Source of the DNA: Microbacterium tenebrionis
GTDB taxonomy: Bacteria > Actinomycetota > Actinomycetes > Actinomycetales > Microbacteriaceae
NCBI RefSeq assembly: GCF_903645325.1
Contig: NZ_CAHJXQ010000006.1
Span: forward strand, 62,001 to 126,000
Reading direction: 5' to 3'
Length of the DNA stretch: 64,000 nucleotides
The notes under the pieces were generated by a model, which saw nothing but the letters and a program-made list of their open reading frames with translations, was not told the DNA's origin and did no database searches. A program made the translations under genes and the position numbers. Numbering within the stretch: the first letter of the stretch is position 1; the number at the start of each line of letters is the position of its first letter. This document shows positions 24,994-33,365 of this stretch, in pieces.

Positions 24994-25373
24994 CAGCGAT
25001 CATCCTTGGCCGAGCCGCCATCGGAGTCGAGGTCCTTCCTGACCTCGTCCATGTCGAGTCCTCTGACGTTCTCTACCACTTCGGCTAGGGCAGTGGGCGG
25101 TAGGGCGCCGGCCTGGCTGAAGACGAGCAACCCCTGGCGGAAGGCGAGCAGAGTGGGAATCGCGGTGATTTGGGCCGCCGCAGTGATGCGCTGCTCCGAC
25201 TCCGTGTCGAGCTTCGCGTGGACGATGTCGGGATTGTCTTGCGACGACTTCTCGAAGACCGGCGCAAACTGATGGCATGGTGCGCACCAGTCCGCCCAGA
25301 AGTCGACGAGAACGATGTCGTTCTGATTGATCGTGACCTCGAAGTTGTCCTCGGTCAGTTCGACGGTTGCCAT
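24993..25373 (-). CDS. trxA: Thioredoxin
   Basis: 126-residue thioredoxin with the active site W29-C30-A-P-C33 (FWADWCAPCHQF); the usual glycine of WCGPC is alanine, which should shift redox potential slightly. The cis-proline is in ITAIPTLLAF. A 20-residue acidic C-terminal extension (MDEVRKDLDSDGGSAKDDR) is unusual. It lies between a GNAT gene and the AhpD-like gene and upstream is MsrA, its probable client: thioredoxin regenerates MsrA after each repair cycle. ATG 25373 follows AGGAGAA. Confidence 0.9.
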   Translation of the reverse strand: MATVELTEDNFEVTINQNDIVLVDFWADWCAPCHQFAPVFEKSSQDNPDIVHAKLDTESEQRITAAAQITAIPTLLAFRQGLLVFSQAGALPPTALAEVVENVRGLDMDEVRKDLDSDGGSAKDDR

Positions 25374-25401
25374 GTGGGTTCTCCTCTTGTGCGTATGACG
25401 A

Positions 25402-25797
25402 TCAGTGGTGGTGTCCGTGGGGGTTGCCAGGGAACCGCGTGTCGACGACATCCGCATACTCCGGATGAGCGCGGATGTACGCGGCGGCGAAGGGGCACGA
25501 GACCGTCGCGGTCTTCTTGTCCTCGCGGAGACTGTTGAGGACGCCTCCAAGGAGTCGCGCCGCGACTCCCTTTCCGCGGAACTCGGGGAACACGGACGTC
25601 GCGAGCAGAAGCACCCGGTCGCCGGTTCTGCTGTAGAGCAGGCCGGCGGCGAGCTTGCCGTTCACGGTCGCTTCGTACAGCTCGGACTCGACGTTCTCAG
25701 TGATGACGAAGTCTTCGACTGCGTCCGAGGATGCAGCCGGGAGGTCAGTGTCGGCGTCGGTCGCGGTCAAGCCGATCATTCCGTCGGGATGTTTCAT
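25402..25797 (-). CDS. NATD1-like GNAT acetyltransferase
   Basis: 131-residue compact GNAT-fold protein of the YidJ/NATD1 type. The acetyl-CoA binding turn is visible in VFPEFRGKGVAARLL (about residues 70-84) and the closing segment is AAYIRAHPEYADVV. These small proteins lack a known substrate but often accompany stress genes. The C-terminus is His-rich (PGNPHGHHH), possibly metal-binding. Between MsrA (upstream) and thioredoxin, same strand, gaps of 24-28 bases, so probably one operon. Confidence 0.8.
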   Translation of the reverse strand: MKHPDGMIGLTATDADTDLPAASSDAVEDFVITENVESELYEATVNGKLAAGLLYSRTGDRVLLLATSVFPEFRGKGVAARLLGGVLNSLREDKKTATVSCPFAAAYIRAHPEYADVVDTRFPGNPHGHHH

Positions 25798-25821
25798 GTG
25801 TCTCCTATCGCGAGATCTCGG

Positions 25822-26322
25822 TCAGCGGCCCGGTAGTACCCAGTCGGGTCGGATGAAATGGCACGAGTATCCATTGGGGTGCTTCTGCAGGTAGTCCTGG
25901 TGTTCGGGTTCGGCCTCCCAGAACGGGCCGGCTTCGCCCACCTCTGTCACGACTTTTCCTGGCCAGCGGCCGGAAGCGTTGATCGCTTCGATCACGTGGA
26001 AGGCGACCTTCCTCTGTCCCTCGGTCGTCGTGAAGATCGCTGATCGGTAACTGCGCCCGATGTCGTTTCCCTGACGGTTCCGAGTGGTGGGATCGTGAAT
26101 CTGAAAGAAGAACTCCAGCAGTATCTGGAATCGGATGATCGAGGGGTCATAGATCACTTCGAGGGCTTCTGCGTGATCCCCGTGATCCCGGTAGGTTGCG
26201 TTGGGGGTGTCGTCGTCGCCGGAGTATCCGACGCGGGTGCTCACGACGCCCGGGAGTGAGCGGAAGAGCTCCTGGGCTCCCCAGAAGCAGCCGCTGGCGA
26301 GGATCACTCTCGAGGTCGGCAT
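25822..26322 (-). CDS. msrA: Peptide methionine (S)-S-oxide reductase MsrA (first copy)
   Basis: 166-residue MsrA, which reduces the S-epimer of methionine sulfoxide in damaged proteins. The catalytic motif GCFWGA has Cys12; the C-terminal part carries NGYSCHF with a likely resolving cysteine. Family blocks [25 protein letters not shown] and [12 protein letters not shown] are intact. ATG 26322 follows AGAGAGAAG; the longer frame upstream lacks a site. First in a minus-strand operon with GNAT, thioredoxin and AhpD. About 60-65% like the second MsrA at 32790 by eye, so not a recent duplicate. Confidence 0.93.
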   Translation of the reverse strand: MPTSRVILASGCFWGAQELFRSLPGVVSTRVGYSGDDDTPNATYRDHGDHAEALEVIYDPSIIRFQILLEFFFQIHDPTTRNRQGNDIGRSYRSAIFTTTEGQRKVAFHVIEAINASGRWPGKVVTEVGEAGPFWEAEPEHQDYLQKHPNGYSCHFIRPDWVLPGR

Positions 26323-26575
26323 CGTCTTCTCTCTCTTCACGGCGGGCAGCACGCCCCTTCGGGTCACGATACGGAGCCGGGTGCTGTCCAGGTGGCCTGG
26401 CTGTGCAGCGTAATGTCCGCGACCTGCGGCGTTCGGAAGCGGAGCGGGCGGTTGCAGGGAGAAGACAGCTCTCTGCAGGGGCAGGCCACACAGGGCAGAG
26501 AAGCGGATCTACCGTCGGAGGAGGCGTCGGAACTCCGGCAAGCCAGCGAACCGTGCCCTACGGTGAGGAGAGATC

Positions 26576-27112
26576 GTGATATCAGAGCAGATCGATTTCG
26601 AGAATGTGCGCTTTGACCCGGATCTCTCTGACTTCCACGAACTTGCGAAGCAGATGGCTGCGGGGTTCGGGTACACGGCGAAGTTGTCGATCGGTGATCG
26701 CCTCGCTGCCCTTCTCCGATTGCGGGTTGCTCAGATCAATCCGTGCTCGTACTGCCTGATCCTGCACACGCGTATCGCCGTGGAAGTAGGAATCGGCGCG
26801 GCGATGGTGGCGCACCTGGCGAGTTGGCGGCAGAGCACGATGTTCTCCGGTTCCGAAGCACTCGCACTGGCGTACTGCGAAGCGCTGACACGTTACGAGC
26901 ACGAGCACTTCGATGAGATGCATCAAGGGCTGACGGTGTTCTTCGATGAGCGTGAGATCGCGGAGATCGCAGCCGTCGTCATCAACATGAACGTGTGGAC
27001 GAGGCTGAAGCTCGCACAAGGCTCCGTGCCGGTGGTATCGCCCGGTGGTGAAGAGTCTGCTCGCGACGCCGAGAGACCAGGCGTCAGGGGAAAGAAAGGG
27101 AACCCATCATGA
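26576..27112 (+). CDS. AhpD-like carboxymuconolactone decarboxylase-family protein (second)
   Basis: 178-residue AhpD/CMD-type protein with C57-x2-C60 and H64 (INPCSYCLILHTRI), so the redox centre is intact. It differs clearly from the copy at 24505. GTG at 26576 follows GAGGAGAGA. It is transcribed away from the msrA operon across a 253-base gap and leads a three-gene unit with a DUF5709 protein (four-base overlap) and an AraC regulator. A hydrophilic C-terminal tail (ESARDAERPGVRGKKG) extends past the domain. Confidence 0.85.
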   Translation: MISEQIDFENVRFDPDLSDFHELAKQMAAGFGYTAKLSIGDRLAALLRLRVAQINPCSYCLILHTRIAVEVGIGAAMVAHLASWRQSTMFSGSEALALAYCEALTRYEHEHFDEMHQGLTVFFDEREIAEIAAVVINMNVWTRLKLAQGSVPVVSPGGEESARDAERPGVRGKKGNPS

Positions 27113-27567
27113 CTGACGGATCGTTCAGTGGGCAGGACATCGAGTTCGATCTGCTTCCGCCGGATGAGAGCCTGGACTCGGATCTTCTCGGCGAAGACTC
27201 CGATGACGACGGCCCGGGATACTCTCCACCGGAGCGGCGGTCATCCGAACTGTCGTGGGGATTCACTGCACGCGAAGCACGTGCCCGGGAGCCGCTGGCG
27301 GCTCGCTTGGCGCGTGAGGTGCCGGAGTACGAACCCGAAGAGCCGATGGGCGACGGGATCGGCGACATCATCGGCACGGACGGCGAGATCCTTGACGACC
27401 AGGTCGGATCGGTACGCGCTGGACGGCTGATCTGGACCGAACCCGGCAACCCAGACCCATCCTCCGACTTCTGGGCCTCCGACATCGGCATCGACAACGG
27501 TGCCGCCTCCGCCGAAGAAGCGGCTATCCATGTCGTCATCGACGAGGGCGACTATGACCGGCAATAG
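27109..27567 (+). CDS. DUF5709-family acidic protein
   Basis: 152-residue, very acidic soluble protein of the actinobacterial DUF5709 type, recognisable from the opening (LLPPDESLDSDLLGEDSDD), the LAREVPEYEPEEPMGDGIGD segment and the end AAIHVVID. Function unknown; genomic copies often lie near stress genes. Start overlaps the AhpD-like stop as ATGA, so the two are translated together. Confidence 0.75.
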   Translation: MTDGSFSGQDIEFDLLPPDESLDSDLLGEDSDDDGPGYSPPERRSSELSWGFTAREARAREPLAARLAREVPEYEPEEPMGDGIGDIIGTDGEILDDQVGSVRAGRLIWTEPGNPDPSSDFWASDIGIDNGAASAEEAAIHVVIDEGDYDRQ

Positions 27568-27612
27568 TCTGGAATCAGACCGGGGAAGCCCGGAAGACCG
27601 GCGGAGGCTGTA

Positions 27613-28638
27613 ATGATGCAGCAGACATGGGACTCGCGCAGCATCGATCCACGTGACCGCGTGGAGACGATCCGCACGATGCTCTGCGAGAACCTCGTCC
27701 AGACGGACCTGACTCTCGACCCGCAGGGCCGCGAGGCGCATGTGAACGTGTCCTACCAAGACATCGGGCAGCTGAGAGCGTTGTCCGTCAAGACGGTGCC
27801 CTCGCTGGCTGCCCTCGCTATGCGTCCCCAGCGGATGATCATGTCGGACGACGACGAGTCATTGTTCGTGGTCTTCCAGCGCGGCAACCGGTCGATGCTG
27901 CGCCGTGGCGATGACCAGACCGTGATGACCCCGGGCAGCATCGTCGTTTACCCGAGCACGAGCCCCTACGTCCACGCCTTCGACGAAGGAGTCATCGGGG
28001 ACTTCTTCCGACTGCCGTTGGGTGTGGTGGGGTTGACGGCGGATCAGGTCGCTGAGGTCTCGGGTGTGGACCTGCAGGAGCGGACCTCGCTGGCGGCGCT
28101 GCTGCGGTCCGTGCTCGGGGGCGTGATGGACTCCGAACTCAGCCTTCGCGACGAGGTGGACGTGTTCGCGCCCGTCGCCGACCTGCTGAAAGTCACCCTG
28201 CTCAGCGCCCTCACTCCCGACCGCGCCACGACCCGGTATCCGCTGGCCGAGCAGATCGTCACCTACGTGCTCGACAACCTCACCGACCCCGGTCTCGGAG
28301 CCGCCCGGATCGCGAAGGACCTGCACGTGTCCGAGCGTCTGCTCTACGCAGAGATGTCCCGCGCGGACATCAGGCTCGCGCAGCTGATCCAGTCCCAGCG
28401 CCTGCGTCGCGTCCGCGACGCCCTGACCGCACCGGCCACCATCGACGTCCCCATCGGCATCCTCGCCCAACAGCACGGGTTCGTCTCCGCCAGCCACTTC
28501 AGCCGCATCTTCCGCGAAGAATTCGGCACCACACCCCGCCAATGGCGCAACAACACCACACCTCGCCCCGATGAGATCCAGGACGAGAGTCGACTGGATC
28601 TCCCGCAGCAGATCAGACCAGAGGAGACGTACGGATGA
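27613..28638 (+). CDS. AraC-family regulator with duplicated C-terminal half
   Basis: 341-residue regulator: N-terminal sensor (about 1-135), linker, and AraC-type DNA-binding domain (about 225-315) with ARIAKDLHVSERLLYAEM and IGILAQQHGFVSASHFSRIF plus REEFGTTPRQWR. From residue 134 to 317 it is identical, but for one Glu/Lys change, to the regulator encoded at 34127-34882, because the DNA (28013-28562) is an inverted copy. Starts ATG ATG after GGAGG. Ends in an extra tail and overlaps the next gene by four bases. Probably senses a stress signal for this island. Confidence 0.85.
   Translation: MMQQTWDSRSIDPRDRVETIRTMLCENLVQTDLTLDPQGREAHVNVSYQDIGQLRALSVKTVPSLAALAMRPQRMIMSDDDESLFVVFQRGNRSMLRRGDDQTVMTPGSIVVYPSTSPYVHAFDEGVIGDFFRLPLGVVGLTADQVAEVSGVDLQERTSLAALLRSVLGGVMDSELSLRDEVDVFAPVADLLKVTLLSALTPDRATTRYPLAEQIVTYVLDNLTDPGLGAARIAKDLHVSERLLYAEMSRADIRLAQLIQSQRLRRVRDALTAPATIDVPIGILAQQHGFVSASHFSRIFREEFGTTPRQWRNNTTPRPDEIQDESRLDLPQQIRPEETYG
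28013..28562 (+). repeat. 550-bp inverted repeat, left copy
   Basis: Matches 34140-34689 in reverse complement over 550 bases; reading both copies I noticed a single base difference (codon Glu/Lys in MDSELSL versus MDSKLSL). It encodes the C-terminal half of an AraC regulator on both sides and brackets 5.6 kb with MarR, glyoxalase, AlkA, CysS, MsrB, MsrA and RraA genes. Confidence 0.9.
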
Positions 28639-28988
28639 ACGAGCCGCTGTCTGATCTCGCCGTCGTTGACGCGGAGGAAGTTCGAGCATCGGATATCCCT
28701 CGCGCGCTGACGGCCGCATCGATCCTGTACGAGGACGGGGCGACGCAGGCATTCGCCGAGAACGGCAAGACCGTGTATGTCGAGAACGGAAGACCCACGT
28801 TGGGGGAGTGGTACGTGGATGCAGAGGGGCAGTTCTGCTCCTTCTGGCCGCCGGACTACCGAGCGTGCTACGAACTGCGCTGGCTCGTCGAAGATGAGCG
28901 GATCACTGGTCTGCGCTTCCGCCGCGGCTCCTACACAGCCGTCGGCCGGTACCAGCTCCCCGGGCCTGACAATGCTGTCAAGGAATGA
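28635..28988 (+). CDS. Hypothetical protein
   Basis: 117-residue soluble protein, not assigned. The middle, KTVYVENGRPTLGEWYVDAE followed by CSFWPPDYRACYELRW, resembles the WP-rich beta-sheet domains of small proteins such as DUF995 members, but I would not claim membership. Two cysteines (FCSFWPP, RACYEL) may be redox-active. It is coupled to the AraC gene by ATGA and converges with the MarR gene, overlapping its end by 11 bases. Confidence 0.55.
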   Translation: MNEPLSDLAVVDAEEVRASDIPRALTAASILYEDGATQAFAENGKTVYVENGRPTLGEWYVDAEGQFCSFWPPDYRACYELRWLVEDERITGLRFRRGSYTAVGRYQLPGPDNAVKE

Positions 28989-29415
28989 GCAGGGCGTCTC
29001 GGCAACGGGCCAGAAGCTCGTAAAGACGGGCGCGCTCCACCAGCTCGACCTCCATCGTCATGCGTTGAACAACCGAGGACACTTCCTCATGCGCGCGTTC
29101 GAGGAGGAGCTCTGCGGCGTCGTTCAGCACCACGCTCCGTTCTCGCCGGGGTCCAGGATCACTCGAGCGGGTCACCAGCCCCCGCTTCTCCAGTCCCTGG
29201 AGCAGCACGTTCATCGACTGACGGGACACGAACGCGCGTCGGGCGAGCTCGGAGCTCGTGATACCTGGCGTGTCCTGCAAGGCGGTCAAGCACGCGTACT
29301 GCGGCACACTCAGCGCGAGCGGGCGAAGCCGATCGTCCATTCGCTGGTTCAGGAGCGACTGCGTCTCCTTGATCAACACCCCCAACGACTCCGGGCTCCG
29401 GTCCAATGCATCCAT
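28978..29415 (-). CDS. MarR-family transcriptional regulator
   Basis: 145-residue MarR-type winged-helix repressor. The HTH is at about residues 48-70 (GITSSELARRAFVSRQSMNV) and the wing in LVTRSSDPGPRRERSVVL. ATG 29415 is preferred; a frame six codons longer exists. It is divergent from a glyoxalase-fold gene, and the gap holds two perfect palindromes (29415-29430 and 29443-29462), so it very likely represses both. It has few cysteines (near both ends), so sensing by thiol oxidation is possible but not obvious. Confidence 0.85.
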   Translation of the reverse strand: MDALDRSPESLGVLIKETQSLLNQRMDDRLRPLALSVPQYACLTALQDTPGITSSELARRAFVSRQSMNVLLQGLEKRGLVTRSSDPGPRRERSVVLNDAAELLLERAHEEVSSVVQRMTMEVELVERARLYELLARCRDALLIP

Positions 29416-29462
29416 GTCAATAGTTTGACACACACTCCACTGAGTGTCAGGATATTGACACT
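29415..29462. promoter_or_regulatory. Two MarR operator palindromes
   Basis: TGTCAATAGTTTGACA (29415-29430) has six-base arms around four bases; the second site (29443-29462) has arms AGTGTCA and TGACACT around six bases. Both contain TGTCA half-sites and their centres lie 30 bases apart. The first touches the MarR start codon. Confidence 0.75.
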
Positions 29463-29492
29463 GGCGTTATTGAACAGAACAGGAGCTTGCTC

Positions 29493-29867
29493 ATGGCAGC
29501 AACAACCACCGGCCCGGACTTCATCTCTTTCCAGGTGCGGGACCGCGCCGTCTCCGCGGAGTTCTACGACAAGCTCGTCGGACTCACACGGCTCCCAGAC
29601 TCGAACCCGGCAGCGACCGTCTTCTCCGCAGAAGGAACCGCGTTCGCCGTCCGCGACCCGTTCCCGGGCGTGGATCTCGACGCGATCCCTCAGCTCGGCG
29701 CCGGCATCGGCGTCTGGTTCCGCAACGATGACGCGGAACGCGTGCACGCACGACTCGTCGACGCGGGAGTGGCGATCGTGCAGGAACCGGTCGAGGGGCC
29801 GTTCGGCCTGCAGTTCTCGTTCCGAGACCCCGACGGCTACGTCGTCACCATCCACGCCCGCGCCTAA
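29493..29867 (+). CDS. Glyoxalase/VOC-fold protein
   Basis: 124-residue protein of the vicinal oxygen chelate superfamily: FISFQVRDRAVSAEFYDKLV opens the first beta-alpha-beta unit and FSFRDPDGYVVTIH closes the second. Members include glyoxalases, dioxygenases and binding proteins; metal-ligand positions suggest an enzyme but the substrate is unknown. ATG 29493 is chosen, with CAGGAG about seven bases before it. Controlled with the divergent MarR gene. The AlkA-like gene begins seven bases after its stop. Confidence 0.8.
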   Translation: MAATTTGPDFISFQVRDRAVSAEFYDKLVGLTRLPDSNPAATVFSAEGTAFAVRDPFPGVDLDAIPQLGAGIGVWFRNDDAERVHARLVDAGVAIVQEPVEGPFGLQFSFRDPDGYVVTIHARA

Positions 29868-29874
29868 CACCACC

Positions 29875-30738
29875 ATGGCGCAGCACACCCTCTCGGTCCC
29901 AGTGCTCGGGCCGTGGTCGTTGCGCACCAGCAAGCGGTTCTGGGAAGAGTTCACCCCTACCGCGATCGAGTCCGGCGGCGACCCGGACGTCCTCTCCGCA
30001 CGCTTTGTGAGCGAGCACGACTGGACGTCCGTATCCGCCCACGTCACCCAGAGCGGGGAGAGCGCCCAGATCGGTCTGTCCGGCCCGGGCGATCTGACCG
30101 CAGCCGCCGAGCAGGTGCGGCGCTTCCTCTCTCTCGATGTGGACGCGCGGGAATGGCCGGCCGTCGGCGATCGCGACCCGATCGTCGCCACCGCCCAAAG
30201 GGCGCTCCCCGGATATCGCCCGTGCGGCTTCCATTCCCCGTACGAAGCCGCAGCCTGGTGCGTCTTGTCGCAGCGCACCCGCGTCCCGGTCGCTGCCCGA
30301 CTCCGCCGCGACCTTATCGTCGCGCACGGCAACGACGGGGTGTTTCCCGCGCCCGATGCGCTCATCCGCGCCATCGACGCCGAAGAACTAGACCTACCCG
30401 GTCGGAAGCCAGAGTATCTCCGAGCTGTCGCAGAGGCCGCACTCACCGGGCTGCTCAACGGTCCTCGGCTCCGAACGATGCCCGAAGAATCGGCTCGCCG
30501 CGACCTGCTCACGGTGACAGGCATCGGCCCGTTCGCCACGGACCTCATCCTTATCCGCGGCGCCAACGCCCAGGACATCCTTCCGCGCGCGGAACGCCGC
30601 CTCTACGCCGAGATCTCCTACCAGTACGGGCCCGACTCGGTGCTCGAGGAGGTCGCGGAACGCTGGCGCCCCTTCCGCTCCTGGGCCGCCGTCCACCTCC
30701 GTGCGCTCCGAGAGCAGCGCACCCGTGAGATGGGCTGA
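29875..30738 (+). CDS. AlkA-like HhH-GPD DNA glycosylase
   Basis: 287-residue DNA-3-methyladenine glycosylase-type protein. The helix-hairpin-helix/GPD region spans about residues 100-265: FHSPYEAAAWCVLSQRTRVP at the start of the domain, LPGRKPEYLRAVA and the hairpin LLTVTGIGPFATDLILIRGA. The N-terminal 90 residues form a beta domain as in AlkA. It would excise alkylated bases, extending repair in this island from protein to DNA. It follows the glyoxalase gene by seven bases and precedes cysS by three, so all are one transcript. Confidence 0.8.
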   Translation: MAQHTLSVPVLGPWSLRTSKRFWEEFTPTAIESGGDPDVLSARFVSEHDWTSVSAHVTQSGESAQIGLSGPGDLTAAAEQVRRFLSLDVDAREWPAVGDRDPIVATAQRALPGYRPCGFHSPYEAAAWCVLSQRTRVPVAARLRRDLIVAHGNDGVFPAPDALIRAIDAEELDLPGRKPEYLRAVAEAALTGLLNGPRLRTMPEESARRDLLTVTGIGPFATDLILIRGANAQDILPRAERRLYAEISYQYGPDSVLEEVAERWRPFRSWAAVHLRALREQRTREMG

Positions 30739-30741
30739 TCG

Positions 30742-32190
30742 ATGACGTTACGGCTCTTCGATAGTGGAACGTCATCGCTACGCACGTTCGCGCCCCTGCG
30801 ACCGGGCCACGTCGGCATCTATCTGTGCGGTCCGACTGTTCAGGCTCCGCCGCACGTCGGTCATCTCCGATCCGCAGTGGTCTTCGACCAGCTGCGACGA
30901 TGGCTCCAGATCGGCCACGAGCTCGACGTGACCCTGGTGCGAAACATCACCGACCTGGACGACAAGATTCTTGCCGCGAGCCAGACGGCGGGCGTTCCAT
31001 GGTGGGCGTGGGCGGCTCGTCATGAGAGGGCGTTCGCCGACGCTTATCGCAAGATCGGTATCTTGCCGCCGACGATCGAGCCGCGCGCGACAGGGCACAC
31101 CGCCGAGATGCTTACCTTCATCGACCGGCTGATCGCCCGGGGCCACGCGTACCGAGCGGGAGGGGAAGCGGGGGACGTCTACTTCGACGTCTCATCATGG
31201 CCCGGCTACGGGTCTTTGACCTCACAGGAGCACGGCACTCTCCGCGGAGACGAACATACCGATCAGGCAACAGAGAAACGTGACCCTCGCGACTTCGCGC
31301 TCTGGAAGTCGGCTCCCCCGGACGCGGGGGCCAGCGAGGAGATCGTTGCTCCTGCGGCATGGGCTTCGCCTTACGGGCCGGGACGCCCCGGATGGCATCT
31401 GAGCTGTTCGACAATGATTCTCCGCTACCTGGGAGAGAGCTTCGACATCCACGGTGGCGGGCTCGACCTGCGCTTTCCTCATCATGAGAACGAACAGGCG
31501 CAGTCCCGTGCCGCCGGATACGGATTCGCGCGCTACTGGATGCACAACGGCTGGGTCACGTCCGGCGGCGACAAGATCAGCAAATCCCTCGGCAACGCGA
31601 CACCCCTCGACGAGCTACTGCAGCACATGCGTCCTCTCGACCTGCGCTACTACCTCGGATCGGCCCACTATCGGTCGAACCTGGAACTGACCGACTCCGC
31701 CCTGCGATCCGCCGCGGCGGCGATGCGCAGGATCGAAGACTTCATCACCCGGAGCGCCAACCACTCGAGGCGCGCGGCGGACGCGGACATGCTGCCGGTC
31801 GCATTCCGAAACGCCTTGGATGACGACCTCAACATCCCCATGGCACTCGCGGTCCTCCATGACGAAGTCAGGCGGGGCAACACCGCCCTCGCCCAGCACG
31901 ACGCGCGGACCGGTGCCGACACGCTGGATGCGGTGCTCGCCATGACTGACGTCCTCGGCATCAACCCGCGCGACAGCCCGTGGGACGAATCAACGGCCAC
32001 ACCCCCGCGCGCCGAGCGCGCACTGGAGGCCCTGATCGCACAGGCGCTCGACCAGCGAGCCCAGGCACGTGCGGCCGGAGACTTCCGCACTGCAGACCGT
32101 ATCCGTGACGAACTCGACGCCGCCGGGATCGTGCTCAACGACAGCCAGTCAGGTACGACATGGGGCTTCACCGAAGGCCATACCTCATAG
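30742..32190 (+). CDS. cysS: Cysteinyl-tRNA synthetase (accessory copy)
   Basis: 482-residue class I CysRS. HVGH at 38-41 (HIGH) and KISKS at 278-282 (KMSKS) are intact; zinc ligands C29, C222, H247 and E251 (HHENE) are present. The C-terminal DALR-like domain and the closing RTADRIRDELDAAGIVLND distinguish it from the shorter mycothiol enzyme MshC. A chromosomal cysS is essential, so this is probably a second copy. It lies three bases after the AlkA-like gene and is followed by msrB-msrA. CysRS also makes cysteine persulfides in studied organisms, which would fit a thiol-protection island. Confidence 0.9.
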   Translation: MTLRLFDSGTSSLRTFAPLRPGHVGIYLCGPTVQAPPHVGHLRSAVVFDQLRRWLQIGHELDVTLVRNITDLDDKILAASQTAGVPWWAWAARHERAFADAYRKIGILPPTIEPRATGHTAEMLTFIDRLIARGHAYRAGGEAGDVYFDVSSWPGYGSLTSQEHGTLRGDEHTDQATEKRDPRDFALWKSAPPDAGASEEIVAPAAWASPYGPGRPGWHLSCSTMILRYLGESFDIHGGGLDLRFPHHENEQAQSRAAGYGFARYWMHNGWVTSGGDKISKSLGNATPLDELLQHMRPLDLRYYLGSAHYRSNLELTDSALRSAAAAMRRIEDFITRSANHSRRAADADMLPVAFRNALDDDLNIPMALAVLHDEVRRGNTALAQHDARTGADTLDAVLAMTDVLGINPRDSPWDESTATPPRAERALEALIAQALDQRAQARAAGDFRTADRIRDELDAAGIVLNDSQSGTTWGFTEGHTS

Positions 32191-32316
32191 CCCGGAACAA
32201 CAACAGGAGGATTCTTGAAGTCACAGCCCACTCCCAGGCTCACGGGACCAAACCGCGTCACCCCGGCGTTATCAACAGTGACGCCGCAGCCAGCGGCGCC
32301 GAACAAGGAGGACATC

Positions 32317-32793
32317 GTGTCGCACGACTACAGCAAGACTTCTGAGGCCCTGAGCCGCCTCAACGACCAGCAGTACCGCGTCACCCAGAAGGACGGCACC
32401 GAGCCGGCCTTCCGCAACGAGTACTGGGACAACCACGAGGACGGCCTGTACGTGGACGTCGTCTCCGGACAGCCGCTGTTCTCATCCACCGACAAGTACG
32501 ACAGCGGAACCGGATGGCCCAGCTTCACCAAGCCGGTCGTCGCTGACGCCGTTCACACGAAGACGGACCGATCCCTCTGGATGCCCCGCACCGAGGTCCG
32601 CTCTACCGGGGCGGACAGCCACCTCGGGCACGTCTTCGACGACGGCCCCGCGAACGCCGGCGGCCTGCGCTACTGCATGAACTCCGCCGCGCTGCGGTTC
32701 ATCCCCGTCTCCGACCTGGAGGCCGAGGGGTATGGAGAGTTCCGCTCACTGTTCGAGACCACCACCACGACCACGAAGGAGCACGCATCATGA
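32317..32793 (+). CDS. msrB: Peptide methionine (R)-S-oxide reductase MsrB
   Basis: 158-residue MsrB, reducing the R-epimer of methionine sulfoxide in proteins. The catalytic cysteine is C120 in [28 protein letters not shown] complete the active site. The CxxC pairs of zinc-binding MsrB forms are absent, so this is the zinc-free type. GTG 32317 follows AAGGAGG and is chosen; an in-frame TTG at 32215 also has AGGAGG before it and would add 34 residues of unstructured sequence. Stop overlaps the next msrA. Confidence 0.92.
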   Translation: MSHDYSKTSEALSRLNDQQYRVTQKDGTEPAFRNEYWDNHEDGLYVDVVSGQPLFSSTDKYDSGTGWPSFTKPVVADAVHTKTDRSLWMPRTEVRSTGADSHLGHVFDDGPANAGGLRYCMNSAALRFIPVSDLEAEGYGEFRSLFETTTTTTKEHAS

Positions 32794-33353
32794 CCAGTGG
32801 AATTCACGACACCGGAGAGGTCACCCGCACACCCGGCACCGAGACGGCCGTCCTGGCCGGCGGCTGCTTCTGGGGCGTGGACGAGCTCATCCGCAAGCAG
32901 CCGGGCGTGATCAGCACCCGCGCCGGATACACCGGCGGGCAGAACGATCACGCCACCTACCGCAACCACCCCGGCCACGCCGAGGCCGTGGAGATCGTCT
33001 TCGACCCATCGAAGACGACGTACCGGGACATCCTGGCGTTCTTCTTCCAGATCCACGACCCGTCGACCCTGAACCGTCAGGGCAACGACATCGGCACCAG
33101 CTACCGGTCGGCGATCTTCCCGCTCACCCCCGAGCAGGAGCAGGTCGCCAAGGAGACGATCGCCGACGTCGATGCCTCCGGTCTGTGGCCAGGATCGGCT
33201 GTCACCACGATCGAGCCCGCCGGCCCGTTCTGGGAGGCCGAGCCTGAGCACCAGGACTACCTCCAGCGGTATCCGAACGGCTACAACTGCCACTACCCTC
33301 GTGCCGGCTGGGTCCTGCCCCGCCGCATCCAGGCGACCGAGGCTTCCGTCTGA
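32790..33353 (+). CDS. msrA: Peptide methionine (S)-S-oxide reductase MsrA (second copy)
   Basis: 187-residue MsrA with catalytic C26 in [11 protein letters not shown] and the C-terminal NGYNCHY cysteine. Family blocks [15 protein letters not shown] and [15 protein letters not shown] are intact. ATG overlaps the msrB stop by four bases, so MsrB and MsrA are made together and both sulfoxide epimers can be repaired. A strong terminator follows 13 bases after the stop. With the first MsrA at 25822 the island carries two MsrA and one MsrB. Confidence 0.93.
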   Translation: MTSGIHDTGEVTRTPGTETAVLAGGCFWGVDELIRKQPGVISTRAGYTGGQNDHATYRNHPGHAEAVEIVFDPSKTTYRDILAFFFQIHDPSTLNRQGNDIGTSYRSAIFPLTPEQEQVAKETIADVDASGLWPGSAVTTIEPAGPFWEAEPEHQDYLQRYPNGYNCHYPRAGWVLPRRIQATEASV

Positions 33354-33365
33354 CCATGTCCACGT

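Noticed and set aside
28777..29874. N-terminal extension of the AlkA-like frame to 28777
   Set aside because: It crosses the MarR and VOC genes and the operators; the ATG at 29875 begins the recognised fold.
30742..32190. MshC (mycothiol ligase) instead of CysRS
   Set aside because: The C-terminal tRNA-synthetase domain and full length of 482 residues fit CysRS; MshC is about 70 residues shorter and lacks that domain.
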